Positions 55,190 to 63,127 of a stretch of 64,000 nt of DNA are shown here, one piece after another. Within the stretch, counting starts at the first letter, position 1. Every line of letters starts with the position of its first letter. Source of the DNA: Crocinitomix algicola (lineage in GTDB: Bacteria > Bacteroidota > Bacteroidia > Flavobacteriales_D > Crocinitomicaceae); the NCBI RefSeq assembly GCF_001661595.2, contig NZ_LYPF02000007.1, forward strand, positions 124,001 through 188,000, in the 5' to 3' direction. A model generated the notes under the pieces. The model worked only from the letters and a program-made list of their open reading frames with translations, had not been told where the DNA came from and did no database searches. The translations under genes were made by a program, and so were the position numbers.

Positions 55190-56728
55190 TTAACTTCCGT
55201 TTTTTATTAACTTTTCTTTTTCAATTAGTATCAATATTCCTCCTAGAAAAAAACCGCTTATTAGTCCACCAAAATGAGCAGCATTGTCTACGCCACCTAA
55301 TAGTCCGAACAACAGACTAACTCCTGCATAAAGTCCTAAGAGCATCCAAGTCATTCCACGCATATGTGCCGGATAAATTTTGAAAACAGTAAAAGCTAAA
55401 ATCAATCCATAAAGGCCAAATATTGCACCTGAAGCACCTACACTTATTGTATTCTCGTGCCAATAAATACTTGCCATACTGGCTAGAATACCACAAACTA
55501 TGAAACTTATTACTAGTTGAATTCTTCCGATAATTCCCTCAAGCATGCTAGCTCCTAATCCCAAACCGAACAAATTCATAAAAAGGTGTAATAATCCACT
55601 GTGAATAAATATTGAAGTGAAAAGTCTCCAATATTCTCCATTCATTACTTCAAATCGCCTGTTTCCTCCAATTTCCAACAGCTCTTTAGGTGTTGGTGAG
55701 ACAATATTCAGTCCTGCGAAAATCATTATTACGAAAACAGAAATATTTAAAAGTAATAGGATTGCAGTAGCTTTATTAGGTCCTCTTGGATCTAAAAATT
55801 TCAGCATATCTTTAAGGTCGTCTTCTTTTAATGGCTTATCCTTTTTAAAATCTCTTAGTTCTTTTTCGTCAATTTTTGGAATAAGTATCATCAATAACAA
55901 AATAAAAGCTCCTATCCCAAATGAACCAAATATCCAAGGAAAGGTATTCCCAAGCCTTTCCTCAAAAACGTCAAATTTAGGAACAAGAATGATTTGTTCA
56001 GATTCGTTGATAGCAGGATTCTTTTCTTTGATTGCTTCTATAAAACCGTCTCTATCGTCCGAATAACCAAGTTTTTCAAAGTATTTCGCATTTTGGAAAT
56101 CATAAGTGTGAAATTCTCTTTCAGATTTTTGAAGAAAATTTCTGTATTCTTTATCTTTTTTATTGTCACTAATTCGATTGCTCAAATTCTTAGTGTATTC
56201 AACTCCGTACCAAACATTATCGGAATTTTCAAAAGGACAGGCGAGATATAGATAGAAGTTTAAATTGTCATTGTTTTTACCTGAGGTCCTGGCTGTAATA
56301 TATGAAAGGCTGGTATTTTTGGAAACTTGAAATGAACTGATGTCAAAGTACTTTTCATTTTTTTCATTTTTAGCTTCATATGGACTGGAGATTGATACGA
56401 GATCAAATGAGGCTTTTTCGAGATAATTCTGGCTTACAATTATTGGAGCTGCCATTGCTACTACCATCGCAAATTGATAGCCGAAATATCCGTTATCTCT
56501 TTTCCCCCTTATATTTAGTACTCTGATTCTTCTTCTAAGCCAAATTAATATTGGAACCCATGGAAGAACAAAAGGAATCCAAAAATTAAGCAAGTCTTCT
56601 TTTAATGGAAGAACTCCGAGTTTAATGTCAAAAGTCCACCTGAATAGGTTGTAAAAAAGAATAGTCCCAATTGAGACTACTAAAAATGGTAGGTATACTT
56701 CCTTTAGTTTTATTCCAATATTGTTCAA
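55190..56728 (-). CDS. Rhomboid-family intramembrane serine protease with long N-terminal region
   Basis: 512 residues from TTG 56728 (MNNIGIKLKEVYL). The C-terminal rhomboid domain (about 315-505) has FIHSGLLHLFMNLFGLGLGASMLEG, the catalytic serine in VGASGAIFGLYG and the catalytic histidine in NAAHFGGLISGFFLG. The first 300 residues hold several membrane helices around a soluble segment of unknown fold (FDISSFQVSKNTSL and on). The protease cleaves proteins within the membrane. A GTTAGGC core follows its stop, but no matching 5' boundary was found, so its cassette status is unresolved. Confidence 0.9.
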   Translation of the reverse strand: MNNIGIKLKEVYLPFLVVSIGTILFYNLFRWTFDIKLGVLPLKEDLLNFWIPFVLPWVPILIWLRRRIRVLNIRGKRDNGYFGYQFAMVVAMAAPIIVSQNYLEKASFDLVSISSPYEAKNEKNEKYFDISSFQVSKNTSLSYITARTSGKNNDNLNFYLYLACPFENSDNVWYGVEYTKNLSNRISDNKKDKEYRNFLQKSEREFHTYDFQNAKYFEKLGYSDDRDGFIEAIKEKNPAINESEQIILVPKFDVFEERLGNTFPWIFGSFGIGAFILLLMILIPKIDEKELRDFKKDKPLKEDDLKDMLKFLDPRGPNKATAILLLLNISVFVIMIFAGLNIVSPTPKELLEIGGNRRFEVMNGEYWRLFTSIFIHSGLLHLFMNLFGLGLGASMLEGIIGRIQLVISFIVCGILASMASIYWHENTISVGASGAIFGLYGLILAFTVFKIYPAHMRGMTWMLLGLYAGVSLLFGLLGGVDNAAHFGGLISGFFLGGILILIEKEKLIKNGS

Positions 56729-56798
56729 AGTTCGATTTGTTTTTTTAATGAGAGTTGATGTTTTGGCTAAGCTGCGTTTTAATGCTCTTTATTTTTTT

Positions 56799-56809
56799 GT
56801 TGGGGTTAG
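56799..56809 (-). repeat. 3' core (R''-like) of the Fic cassette
   Basis: On the minus strand CTAACCCCAAC. The TAA of this core is the stop codon of the RhuM/Fic gene. Its last ten bases are the reverse complement of the ten at the 5' boundary of the same cassette (57844-57853). The partner core on the rhomboid side could not be found, so the site is one-sided. Confidence 0.6.
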
Positions 56810-57828
56810 TTCTTTATTAAATTAATAATCAGCTTAGTTATTAGCTCTCTTTGTTCTGGTAAGCTTTGAGCAACGGCAAGTGCTAATGCGACAAGAGTGT
56901 TATCATTAATCTTCCTTTTTCCTTTTCGATTTTTGTGATAATTATTCTGCTCAAGAAACCACACAAACACGAATGATCCAATTCTTTTATTTCCGTCACT
57001 AAAGGCGTGTCCTTTTATTATTGAGTAAAGTAACTGAGCTGCCTGTTCTTCAATTGTTGGATAAGCGAGTTGTCCAAAAACTGTTTGGGAAATGCTTCCT
57101 AATATTCCCTCAAATGAATTGTCTTTTTCATTTCCGAAGATTTCGGATGCTTCTCCTTTTTGAATCAATGACTTTTTAAGTTCTTGGATAGCTTTCTTTA
57201 CATCATCGTAGTTTATAGTGTAAATGACATCTTCATTTAGTCCTTCCATTGACAATTCTTCAGTGTCATATTTATTTAGAAGTTCAAACGATTTTGAATA
57301 GTGTCCTATTATAGAAAGGAAGCCAGCGGTTATTTGTTTTTGATTTTGAAAAGCAGTTTCATTTAAATAATCTATCTGTAATTCAAGTTCTTTAATTTTG
57401 TCAGCACTTGATTGAAGCAGGTTTTTATTTATGGTGTACCCTTTAATTAAGTATTCTTTCAATTTAGCTGTCGCCCATATTCTAAATTCCGTTGCTAGAG
57501 GAGATTTTACTCTATATCCAACAGATATTATTACATCTAGATTATAATGAACTACTTCTCTTTGTACTTCTCTACCTCCTTCTAATCGAACTTGTGCAAT
57601 TTTTGCACTAGTTGCTGCTTCATCAAGTTCTCCTTCTTTATAAGCATTTTTTATATGTCGATTAATAACGGTTCTATCTCTTCCAAAAATATCTGCAATT
57701 TGAAGTTCAGTCGCCCAAAGAGTGTCAGAATCTTTGTCTAGAATAACTTGGTATTCAGTAACACCTTGAGCAGGCTTAAACGCAACAAATGCTCCATTCT
57801 CATCTATATTATTAGTTTCTTTACTCAT
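56806..57828 (-). CDS. RhuM-type DNA-binding/Fic domain fusion protein
   Basis: 340 residues. The N-terminal 130 residues (TEYQVILDKDSDTLWATELQIADIFGRDRTVINRHI; EVVHYNLDVIISVGYRVKSPLATEFRIWATAKLKEYLIKGY) are the RhuM family. The C-terminal third is a Fic/Doc domain with HAFSDGNKR at 274-282, complete for AMP-transfer or phosphotransfer. Fic/Doc proteins act as toxins or modify other proteins; no small antitoxin gene is adjacent. The fusion occurs widely in Bacteroidetes. The stop codon lies inside the cassette's 3' core and the cassette's 5' boundary is 14 bases before the ATG. Confidence 0.9.
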   Translation of the reverse strand: MSKETNNIDENGAFVAFKPAQGVTEYQVILDKDSDTLWATELQIADIFGRDRTVINRHIKNAYKEGELDEAATSAKIAQVRLEGGREVQREVVHYNLDVIISVGYRVKSPLATEFRIWATAKLKEYLIKGYTINKNLLQSSADKIKELELQIDYLNETAFQNQKQITAGFLSIIGHYSKSFELLNKYDTEELSMEGLNEDVIYTINYDDVKKAIQELKKSLIQKGEASEIFGNEKDNSFEGILGSISQTVFGQLAYPTIEEQAAQLLYSIIKGHAFSDGNKRIGSFVFVWFLEQNNYHKNRKGKRKINDNTLVALALAVAQSLPEQRELITKLIINLIKN

Positions 57829-57846
57829 TTTGTGTTTTCAAATTAA

Positions 57847-58136
57847 CCCCAACGCTCCACTAAAACTACTAAACTTTATTTCCTTTTAAAGAGATAAAGT
57901 TCAGAAATAACCACAAACTCTCATTTATTTATAGTCAGGCATTCAGGACATAGGATGTCGAGTTATTTATGAATTAATAGTAGCAAAAGGAAGGCGTAAA
58001 AAGAAAGCGTTAATGGCCGTTTGCAACAAACTTTTAAAGCAAGTTTTTGCTATTGTTATATTTGGTAAATATGACGAAACTTATAGAAGTGTGCAGGTAA
58101 AATTTACTTGCTTTTTAGCACAGTTCTTTGTTAGGC
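57847..58136 (-). repeat. Long attC-like site b (290 bp; long-repeat copy 1)
   Basis: Cores: CCCCAAC (57847-57853 on +) and GTTAGGC (58130-58136), with inner ACTAAAA and TTTTTAGC arms. The sequence between is shared almost base for base with the sites at 59777 and 63422: the TTATTTCCTTTTAAAGAGAT segment, TTTATAGTCAGGCA, GTTAATGGCCGTTTGCAA and TTTTTAGCACAGTTCTTTG. It separates the RhuM/Fic gene from the HigB-HigA unit. No ORF lies in these roughly 320 gene-free bases. Confidence 0.75.
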
Positions 58137-58148
58137 AGTAGTTTTTAT

Positions 58149-58340
58149 TTATTCAAATTTCTTTAATTCGTATGTGTTTAACTCCTTTTCTGGGTAGTCA
58201 CCCAATTTATTCCATATTTCTACACAATCAATTAATCCATCAGTTAAGTGTACCGTTGTATCAGCAAGTACATTTAAATCCGAATTAATGAGTTCAAAAT
58301 TCTCAATTTGATGATTATACTTTCCAAATAATTCGTCCAA
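58149..58340 (-). CDS. Small uncharacterised ORF after the HigA gene
   Basis: 63 residues (LFGKYNHQIENFELINSDLN, then EIWNKLGDYPEKELNTYELKKFE), acidic, no signal or membrane segment. The only start in range is TTG 58340; the frame stays open upstream into the end of the HigA gene without an ATG. It ends 12 bases before the cassette's 3' core. It may be a third gene of the unit or a fragment of a longer gene. Confidence 0.4.
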   Translation of the reverse strand: MDELFGKYNHQIENFELINSDLNVLADTTVHLTDGLIDCVEIWNKLGDYPEKELNTYELKKFE

Positions 58341-58383
58341 TTGAGAGTCAGATAGTCTATACTTTTTGTTGCCCTTTCGTTTT

Positions 58384-58752
58384 TTATTTTGTGAGTTTAT
58401 AACTGTTTACTAGTACAGAAGCAGATATGTGTAAAATTCGTTCTAATTCCCTTATCATTTCTACCGTTAGTCTTTTCTTTTTATTCAAAACTTCGGATAC
58501 TCTACTTTTTCCACCAATGATTCCAATTAAATCTTTCTGTTTCAAGTTCATTTCTTCCATTCTAATTTTAATTGCTTCAATGGGATCCGGCGATTCAATG
58601 GTGTAGTATTTATTTTCGTAATTTTCAATAAGTAATGACAAAATTTCAGCTTCATCTCCTTCTTTTGAATCAGGAGAAGCATCAAATATCAGTTCGAGTC
58701 TTTCCAGAGCTTTATCGTAGTCTTTTTCCGTTTTTATTGGTCTAATTTCCAT
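58384..58752 (-). CDS. HigA-type antitoxin, helix-turn-helix
   Basis: 122 residues. The N-terminal part (MEIRPIKTEKDYDKALERLELIF) covers the toxin in this family, and the C-terminal HTH (IRMEEMNLKQKDLIGIIGGKSRVSEVLNKKKRLTVEMIRELERIL) binds DNA. It starts 11 bases after the toxin stop, the toxin-first order of HigBA systems. It neutralises the toxin and represses the operon. TA pairs are common cargo in chromosomal integrons, where they stabilise the array. Confidence 0.88.
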   Translation of the reverse strand: MEIRPIKTEKDYDKALERLELIFDASPDSKEGDEAEILSLLIENYENKYYTIESPDPIEAIKIRMEEMNLKQKDLIGIIGGKSRVSEVLNKKKRLTVEMIRELERILHISASVLVNSYKLTK

Positions 58753-58763
58753 AATTCACTAAT

Positions 58764-59060
58764 TTATATTGCATTTGCATCAATTTTGTCGTATTCAGCG
58801 TGGGTCCCTATAAAGCTAATAAATGCCCATTGTCTTTCGTAGTTAAATTTAACAATAAGTCGATATGAATTCCCTTTTATATTGAACACAACTCTACTTT
58901 CTTTTAAAATACTAGCATTAATATATGTTTCTTTAACTTCGTTAGGTGAATTCCAATTAGAATTTTTTGCGGTCTCGTACCAAGTCTTAAGATATTGTTC
59001 AGAGTCTGCGTGTTTTTCCCAAAATTCCCGCAAGGTTTTCTTCGCTATTATTCGTTTCAT
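58764..59060 (-). CDS. HigB-type toxin (mRNA interferase)
   Basis: 98 residues. NIKGNSYRLIVKFNYERQWAFISFIGTHAEYDKI is the signature of the HigB_toxin family, ribosome-dependent mRNA interferases. The basic N-terminal part (MKRIIAKKTLREFWEKH) and the length are normal. It is the first gene of the unit, about 70 bases inside the cassette's 5' boundary (GTTGGGC at 59139). Confidence 0.9.
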   Translation of the reverse strand: MKRIIAKKTLREFWEKHADSEQYLKTWYETAKNSNWNSPNEVKETYINASILKESRVVFNIKGNSYRLIVKFNYERQWAFISFIGTHAEYDKIDANAI

Positions 59061-59132
59061 AATTATTGCCTAATACAAAGATATAGATTAGTTCTCTAAT
59101 TACGAACTTTTACGCCTTGTTTTTTCAATGAA

Positions 59133-59204
59133 GCCCAACGCCTTGACTAAAATAAGGAAACGGTTTGGTTAGGCAAGGTCTTTATTTTAGTCTTTGTTGT
59201 GTGC
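59133..59204 (-). repeat. Short attC-like site c (72 bp)
   Basis: The clearest of the sites. Cores GCCCAAC (59133-59139 on +) and GTTGTGTGC (59196-59204). Inner arms GACTAAAATAA(A)G and CTTATTTTAGTC pair over 12 bases. The GTTGTGTGC core, just after the HEPN-like gene stop, is the reverse complement of GCACACAAC at that cassette's own 5' boundary (59777-59785). Size, core triplets and arm layout fit integron attC. Confidence 0.75.
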
Positions 59205-59209
59205 AGTTA

Positions 59210-59764
59210 TTATTTATATTCTTTATGAGCACCAGTAATAATAGCAACTTTGTTGGTTAGGTTCCAGGCTTCATTTAATTCTAGTTCAACTTGCTCAAAA
59301 TATGCATCGTCAAGAGTCTTTTCTTTTGGATTTCCTTCAAAGTAGGACAAGCGCACCTCTCTTCCATCTGTAGCTAACTCTCCATGAGCAAAGGCATTTC
59401 TGTAAGACATTGTTTTTCTCAGAAGTTGATCATAGTCGGACTTTGTTTGTCCTGTCAAAATACCATCCTTATTTATTATGTGGGTTATCAGTTTACGTTT
59501 AGCTGCAAAAGTACACCAATCAGACCTGAGAATCACGTCCTCAAATTCTTGGGTTGAATCTTTGTTAACGTCATGATCTTTGAAAAAATGATGAGAAATG
59601 ATTCTCTCTAAAACTCGCTCAATATCAAAAGCCGCGTCAATAATTTTTGCTTTGTTTTGTTCAATTGGTGTCATTAATTCGTCCAATAGTGAAGGAGTGA
59701 TTTTTTCAGTTGGACCGTTAAATGCTGATATCTTGACGCCCTTAGGGATTTTAATTATTTTCAT
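59210..59764 (-). CDS. HEPN-like protein of unknown function
   Basis: 184 residues from ATG 59764 (MKIIKIPKGVKI); an upstream GTG at 59782 lies in the boundary core. All-helical after residue 30. YRNAFAHGE at 121-129 has Arg122-x4-His127, the R-x4-6-H motif of HEPN RNases, and the preceding helix pairs (IIDAAFDIERVLERIISHHFF) fit such a fold. HEPN proteins are often toxins or defence effectors; no nucleotidyltransferase partner is next to it. Family is a motif-based guess. Confidence 0.6.
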   Translation of the reverse strand: MKIIKIPKGVKISAFNGPTEKITPSLLDELMTPIEQNKAKIIDAAFDIERVLERIISHHFFKDHDVNKDSTQEFEDVILRSDWCTFAAKRKLITHIINKDGILTGQTKSDYDQLLRKTMSYRNAFAHGELATDGREVRLSYFEGNPKEKTLDDAYFEQVELELNEAWNLTNKVAIITGAHKEYK

Positions 59765-59776
59765 TTTGCTTGAATT

Positions 59777-60023
59777 GCACACAACTTTTGACTAAAAATA
59801 ATAAACTTTATTTCCTTTTAAAGAGATAAAATTCAGAAATAACTACAAACTCCCATTTATTTATAGTCAGGCACTCAGGTTAAAGCAGGTCGATTTATTT
59901 CTGAATTAATAGTAGCAAAAGGAAGGCGTAAAAAGAAATTGTTAATGGCCGTTTGCAACCTGTTTCAAAAGTAATTTAATTGAAAAATGAATTGTTTTTT
60001 AGCACAGTTCTTTGTTAGGCAAC
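59777..60023 (-). repeat. Long attC-like site d (247 bp; long-repeat copy 2)
   Basis: Cores GCACACAAC (59777-59785 on +) and GTTAGGCAAC (60014-60023); inner GACTAAAAA and TTTTTAGC arms. The interior matches sites b and e but is about 40 bases shorter: the stretch present there before the final arm is missing or diverged. The stop TAA of the DoxX-like gene is part of the core. Confidence 0.72.
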
Positions 60024-60382
60024 AGTTATATATTTCTTTTTCCAAAAAATGTAAGAAGTTATTATCAACAACAAAGCCAATGGTGGAGAGATATAGTCAG
60101 GAACTGGAGCATTTAATTCTGCTAAAAACGCCAATAAGAGGAGAAAGGAAAAACCACTATATGCCCATTCTTTCAAAACTTGTGATTTATTTGACCAAAT
60201 GGCTATTAGCCCTAAAGTGTTCGCAGTCTTTAAGGGAAATATCAAATAAATTGGAAACCCTATCTCTGAAAACCTTTTTGCAAATTCAGGATTGAATATA
60301 CTATTTCCGATAGTTGCCAACATCATCAGTGTAAGCAAACTGGTGAAATGAAGTAAATGATTTTTTTAGTCCTTGACTTCAT
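60015..60382 (-). pseudogene. DoxX-like membrane protein gene with a single-base frameshift
   Basis: From ATG 60382 the frame reads MKSRTKKIIYFIS and then stops at 60326-60328. From about 60345 the next frame continues as SLLTLMMLATIGNSIFN through FPLKTANTLGLIAIW to the end YITVA. Adding one base near 60344-60348 (TCACC to TCAACC) gives a full DoxX-like protein of about 122 residues with four helices. The ATG lies 5 bases after the SRPBCC gene, so it was the third gene of that operon. It is either a fresh pseudogene or a sequencing error. Confidence 0.75.
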
Positions 60383-60387
60383 TTCTG

Positions 60388-60840
60388 TTAATTCAAGGTT
60401 TCTAAAAGCTTTTCTAATCTATCCAAAGCTGAACCCCAACCGTTATAGAATCCCATTTCTTCTTGTTGTTTACAATATTCAGGCGTTGCGTGAATAACAC
60501 TAAAAGTAAACTTGGTTTTATCTCCATCTGCTTCAAAGTAGGTTTGTAGTTCTACGTTTTCGGTCATAGGTTTAAAGTCCGCAGAGGTAATTATTTTCTT
60601 AAATTCTTCAATTTCTTTATATGTACCTTCCGATATAAATTCATTTCCGTCAGGCATTGGCATTGAATATTTCCATAATCCACCAACTCTAAAATCGTGT
60701 TGAATTATTTTAATATTCATTCCATTTGGAGCCCACCATTTTAAAATGTGATCGGATTGTGTCCAAGCATCCCAAACCAATTGTACAGGTGCATTAAGTG
60801 TTTTCTCTATTGTTAGAGTTCTGTTTGCTAAATCACTCAT
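60388..60840 (-). CDS. SRPBCC/AHSA1-family protein
   Basis: 150 residues. APVQLVWDAWTQSDHILKWWAPNGM, a central beta sheet and EEMGFYNGWGSALDRLEKLLETLN are typical of the AHSA1-like START fold, a hydrophobic ligand-binding cavity. It overlaps the end of the ArsR gene by 4 bases (ATGA). ArsR-SRPBCC pairs occur widely, the regulator controlling the pair. The ligand is unknown. Confidence 0.92.
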   Translation of the reverse strand: MSDLANRTLTIEKTLNAPVQLVWDAWTQSDHILKWWAPNGMNIKIIQHDFRVGGLWKYSMPMPDGNEFISEGTYKEIEEFKKIITSADFKPMTENVELQTYFEADGDKTKFTFSVIHATPEYCKQQEEMGFYNGWGSALDRLEKLLETLN

Positions 60841-61163
60841 TTTTTATCGTTTTTAGTTTGTATTTGATAAATGTAATTTTCAAAGGAATCTATTCTGTCT
60901 TCCCATAATTTGTGGTATTGTTTTATCCACAAAAAAGCAGGTATTAGTTTTTGTGGTTGTATTAAACATAAACGCTCTCTACCGATTTGGTTAAAATCGA
61001 TTATTCCGCATTCGTTTAAAATTTTTAAATGTTTAGAAATTGCAGGTCTACTGATTTCAAACTTTTCTGCAACTTCATTTACACTTAAAGTTTCAGTAGC
61101 AAGTAATTCAATAATTTCTCGTCTAATTGGGTCTGCTATTGCTTGAAAAACATCTCTTCTCAT
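60837..61163 (-). CDS. ArsR-family winged-helix repressor
   Basis: 108 residues. ADPIRREIIELLATETLSVNEVAEKFEISRPAISKHLKILNECGIIDFNQIGRERLCLI is the complete winged helix. No metal-binding cysteine cluster, so it is the SRPBCC-linked type. Two palindromes directly before the ATG (61171-61212) look like its operators, suggesting autoregulation. First gene of the ArsR-SRPBCC-DoxX cassette. Confidence 0.93.
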   Translation of the reverse strand: MRRDVFQAIADPIRREIIELLATETLSVNEVAEKFEISRPAISKHLKILNECGIIDFNQIGRERLCLIQPQKLIPAFLWIKQYHKLWEDRIDSFENYIYQIQTKNDKK

Positions 61164-61170
61164 TATATGT

Positions 61171-61212
61171 GTAACTATTCGGTTACAAATATAAGAGTAA
61201 CCGTTCGGTTAC
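61171..61212. promoter_or_regulatory. Double palindromic operator of the ArsR cassette
   Basis: GTAACTATTCGGTTAC (61171-61186) and the perfect GTAACCGTTCGGTTAC (61197-61212), centres 26 bases apart, start 8 bases before the ArsR ATG. The promoter of this cassette must overlap them, so it carries its own regulated promoter. Confidence 0.7.
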
Positions 61213-61270
61213 GCAAATTATTTTATCACAAAATGATTTCTGTACCGAATTTTAGCGGTGTTTTTTTGTT

Positions 61271-61432
61271 GTTGCTAACGTTTGACTAAAGTTAGCAATT
61301 TATTGCGGTGCTAAGTGGGCGGGAAATCCGGATAATGGGAGCAAGGGTCGGCTGCTCGGATATGGACACAATATGGGCGGTCTTTGTGCGCGGATGCGGG
61401 CGGCAGTTAACTTTAGTTACTGTGTTAGCTAC
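61271..61432 (-). repeat. attC-like site f with GC-rich middle (162 bp)
   Basis: Cores GTTGCTAAC (61271-61279 on +) and GTTAGCTAC (61424-61432); inner arms GACTAAAGTTAGC and GTTAACTTTAGT pair over 10 bases. The middle, about 61305-61405, is much richer in G and C than the rest of the window. GTTAGCTAC after the YwqK-like gene is the reverse complement of that cassette's 5' boundary at 62420-62428. Confidence 0.72.
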
Positions 61433-61439
61433 AGTTTTT

Positions 61440-62396
61440 CTAATCTTTACTGACTTGAATCCCGTCTTTAAAGACTCTTGTCAAATAGATGACTCCTTCT
61501 TCGGTATAATAAAATAATGTACCGTTTCCGTTTGAGAGTGTACCGTGATCTAATTCTTTCCCATTCTTATCATACAAGTGGTTCACTTCTTTTAAGAGCC
61601 CATTTTCATATTCACGCTCAACCCAAAGTTGACCGGATGGGTAATAGTATTGAAATATATTGTCAAGTTTCCCGAGAATGTAAAAACATTTTTCTTTAAT
61701 GTTTCCATTCTCATACCAATGAACAGATTTTCCATTGAGTTCTCCGTCTAAGTAGCTATTCTCAAATTTTTTATTACCGCTCTTATAGTATCCAATTGAC
61801 GACCCACAAATAATACCGTTACAGAAATTATAAACATGTTTTATCTCTCCAGTTTCATAATAGATTTTAGTCTCGCCTTCACCTTTACCATGTCTATAAT
61901 GAATTACTTGGTAAATGTTTCCGCTTGAGTAAAATGAAGTTAATTTTCCATTTACTTCTCCTTTTATTTCTTTGCTCTCAGCGGCTTTTTTTCCATTTGG
62001 AAAATAATAAATCATTTTTCCATCTCTAATATTTTCTGAATAGTTTGCAGTTAACGAAAGAAATTTTTTTCTTGTTTCATTCTCAATTAAATAAAGATTC
62101 CATTTACCGGTTCTTTTTCCAGCTTTATAGTTCCCTTCTCCGTAAGTTAAAAGGTTTTCAACATAATAATTAACTATACCTTCTTCCTCTTTATAATAAT
62201 AGAATCGATCAAACAAAAATTCTTTCCAATGCCCTTCTTTCAGACCATTTTTGGTTTCCCCTTTTCCTCTTGGGTCAAAATATTTTGATGCTTCTTCATT
62301 TTTAACATAAATACCCATTATACTGTCGTTTATATAAGTTTGACAAAAAATGGTATTTAGATAAAGAACGGAAATTACCAAGAGTAATACTTTCAT
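61440..62396 (-). CDS. YwqK/MORN-like repeat protein
   Basis: 318 residues with a signal peptide (VLYLNTIFCQ). Repeats of about 22 residues carry the G-x-W/x-x-Y-x-x-x-G pattern (MIYYFPNGKKAAESKEIKGEVNGKLTSFYSSGNIYQV; IGYYKSGNKKFENSYLDGELNGKSVHWYENGN), as in the YwqK-like antitoxin/MORN families. Function of exported members is unknown. It is the only gene of its cassette. Confidence 0.85.
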   Translation of the reverse strand: MKVLLLVISVLYLNTIFCQTYINDSIMGIYVKNEEASKYFDPRGKGETKNGLKEGHWKEFLFDRFYYYKEEEGIVNYYVENLLTYGEGNYKAGKRTGKWNLYLIENETRKKFLSLTANYSENIRDGKMIYYFPNGKKAAESKEIKGEVNGKLTSFYSSGNIYQVIHYRHGKGEGETKIYYETGEIKHVYNFCNGIICGSSIGYYKSGNKKFENSYLDGELNGKSVHWYENGNIKEKCFYILGKLDNIFQYYYPSGQLWVEREYENGLLKEVNHLYDKNGKELDHGTLSNGNGTLFYYTEEGVIYLTRVFKDGIQVSKD

Positions 62397-62419
62397 ATTA
62401 TTTGATTCTAATCGATATT

Positions 62420-62495
62420 GTAGCTAACGGTTGAATAAAATTAGGCATTTATGCCGAACCGCGCTAGCGGTGAATTTTATTTTTGTGTTGTAGCC
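62420..62495 (-). repeat. Short attC-like site g (76 bp)
   Basis: Cores GTAGCTAAC (62420-62428 on +) and GTTGTAGCC (62487-62495). Inner arms AATAAAATTAGGC and GGTGAATTTTAT pair over ATAAAATT/AATTTTAT. GTTGTAGCC is the reverse complement of that cassette's 5' boundary (GGCTACAAC, 63422-63430). The end of the hydrolase gene runs into the site. Confidence 0.75.
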
Positions 62496-63127
62496 TGTTT
62501 TATTTTTTCATTTATAATTTCGCTAATTTCATCTGCTCTATCTACAATCATAAAATGTTCGCCACCTTCAACTATGATTGTGTTTTTGCCTTTAGGAGCG
62601 AGCAACTTATCCTTTGAACCGCCTATTTTAATCAAATTTGGTAATCTTATTTGATTTTGCCAATTGATTAGCTCTCTTGTTGCCCATTTCGCAAAATTCA
62701 AATCCGTATCATCTAAAATGGAATTCAACAACTCCTTTTTATCTGTTCCAAATAGAAAATGAGCTATTGCTTTAGGAGGATTAAACAATCTTTCAGGTAT
62801 CAACTCAATTAGTTTCGATTTCCCAGCAATTTTGATTACTCCACTTAAATCATCTCTTGTTTCTGCCGAAGAGATAAGAACTGACACCTCTGGGCTTAAT
62901 AATTTACTAATTTCAACTGTTATTAGTCCTCCAAAACTGACTCCCAAAATTCCGAAGTTTTCATCTTGGTCTATTTCATATTCGTTAATTAAACGATTTG
63001 CATATTCAACTATGGATTCTTTACTTTTAGGTGCAATCCAAATTATGGGAACTAATTCATGTTCAAGAGACAAATACTTAAACACCCTTTCGTCTGCTCC
63101 TAGTCCGCTAATTGCATATATTTTCAT
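62477..63127 (-). CDS. Alpha/beta hydrolase
   Basis: 216 residues. The start MKIYAISGLGADERVFKYL gives the oxyanion-hole strand; the nucleophile elbow is ILGVSFGGLI (G-x-S-x-G) near residue 63, and the late histidine lies in EGGEHFMIVD. Substrate unknown. The final codons (QATTQK, stop) lie inside attC-like site g. It overlaps the upstream 96-residue gene by 4 bases. Confidence 0.88.
   Translation of the reverse strand: MKIYAISGLGADERVFKYLSLEHELVPIIWIAPKSKESIVEYANRLINEYEIDQDENFGILGVSFGGLITVEISKLLSPEVSVLISSAETRDDLSGVIKIAGKSKLIELIPERLFNPPKAIAHFLFGTDKKELLNSILDDTDLNFAKWATRELINWQNQIRLPNLIKIGGSKDKLLAPKGKNTIIVEGGEHFMIVDRADEISEIINEKIKQATTQK

Noticed and set aside
59987-60295. 102-codon ORF on +
   Set aside because: It is antisense to the DoxX-like gene and starts inside the repeat; it shows no protein-like pattern.
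61308-61517. 69-codon ORF on + within the GC-rich stretch
   Set aside because: It lies in attC-like site f and runs on into the antisense of the YwqK-like gene. No protein-like features; an artefact of high G and C.
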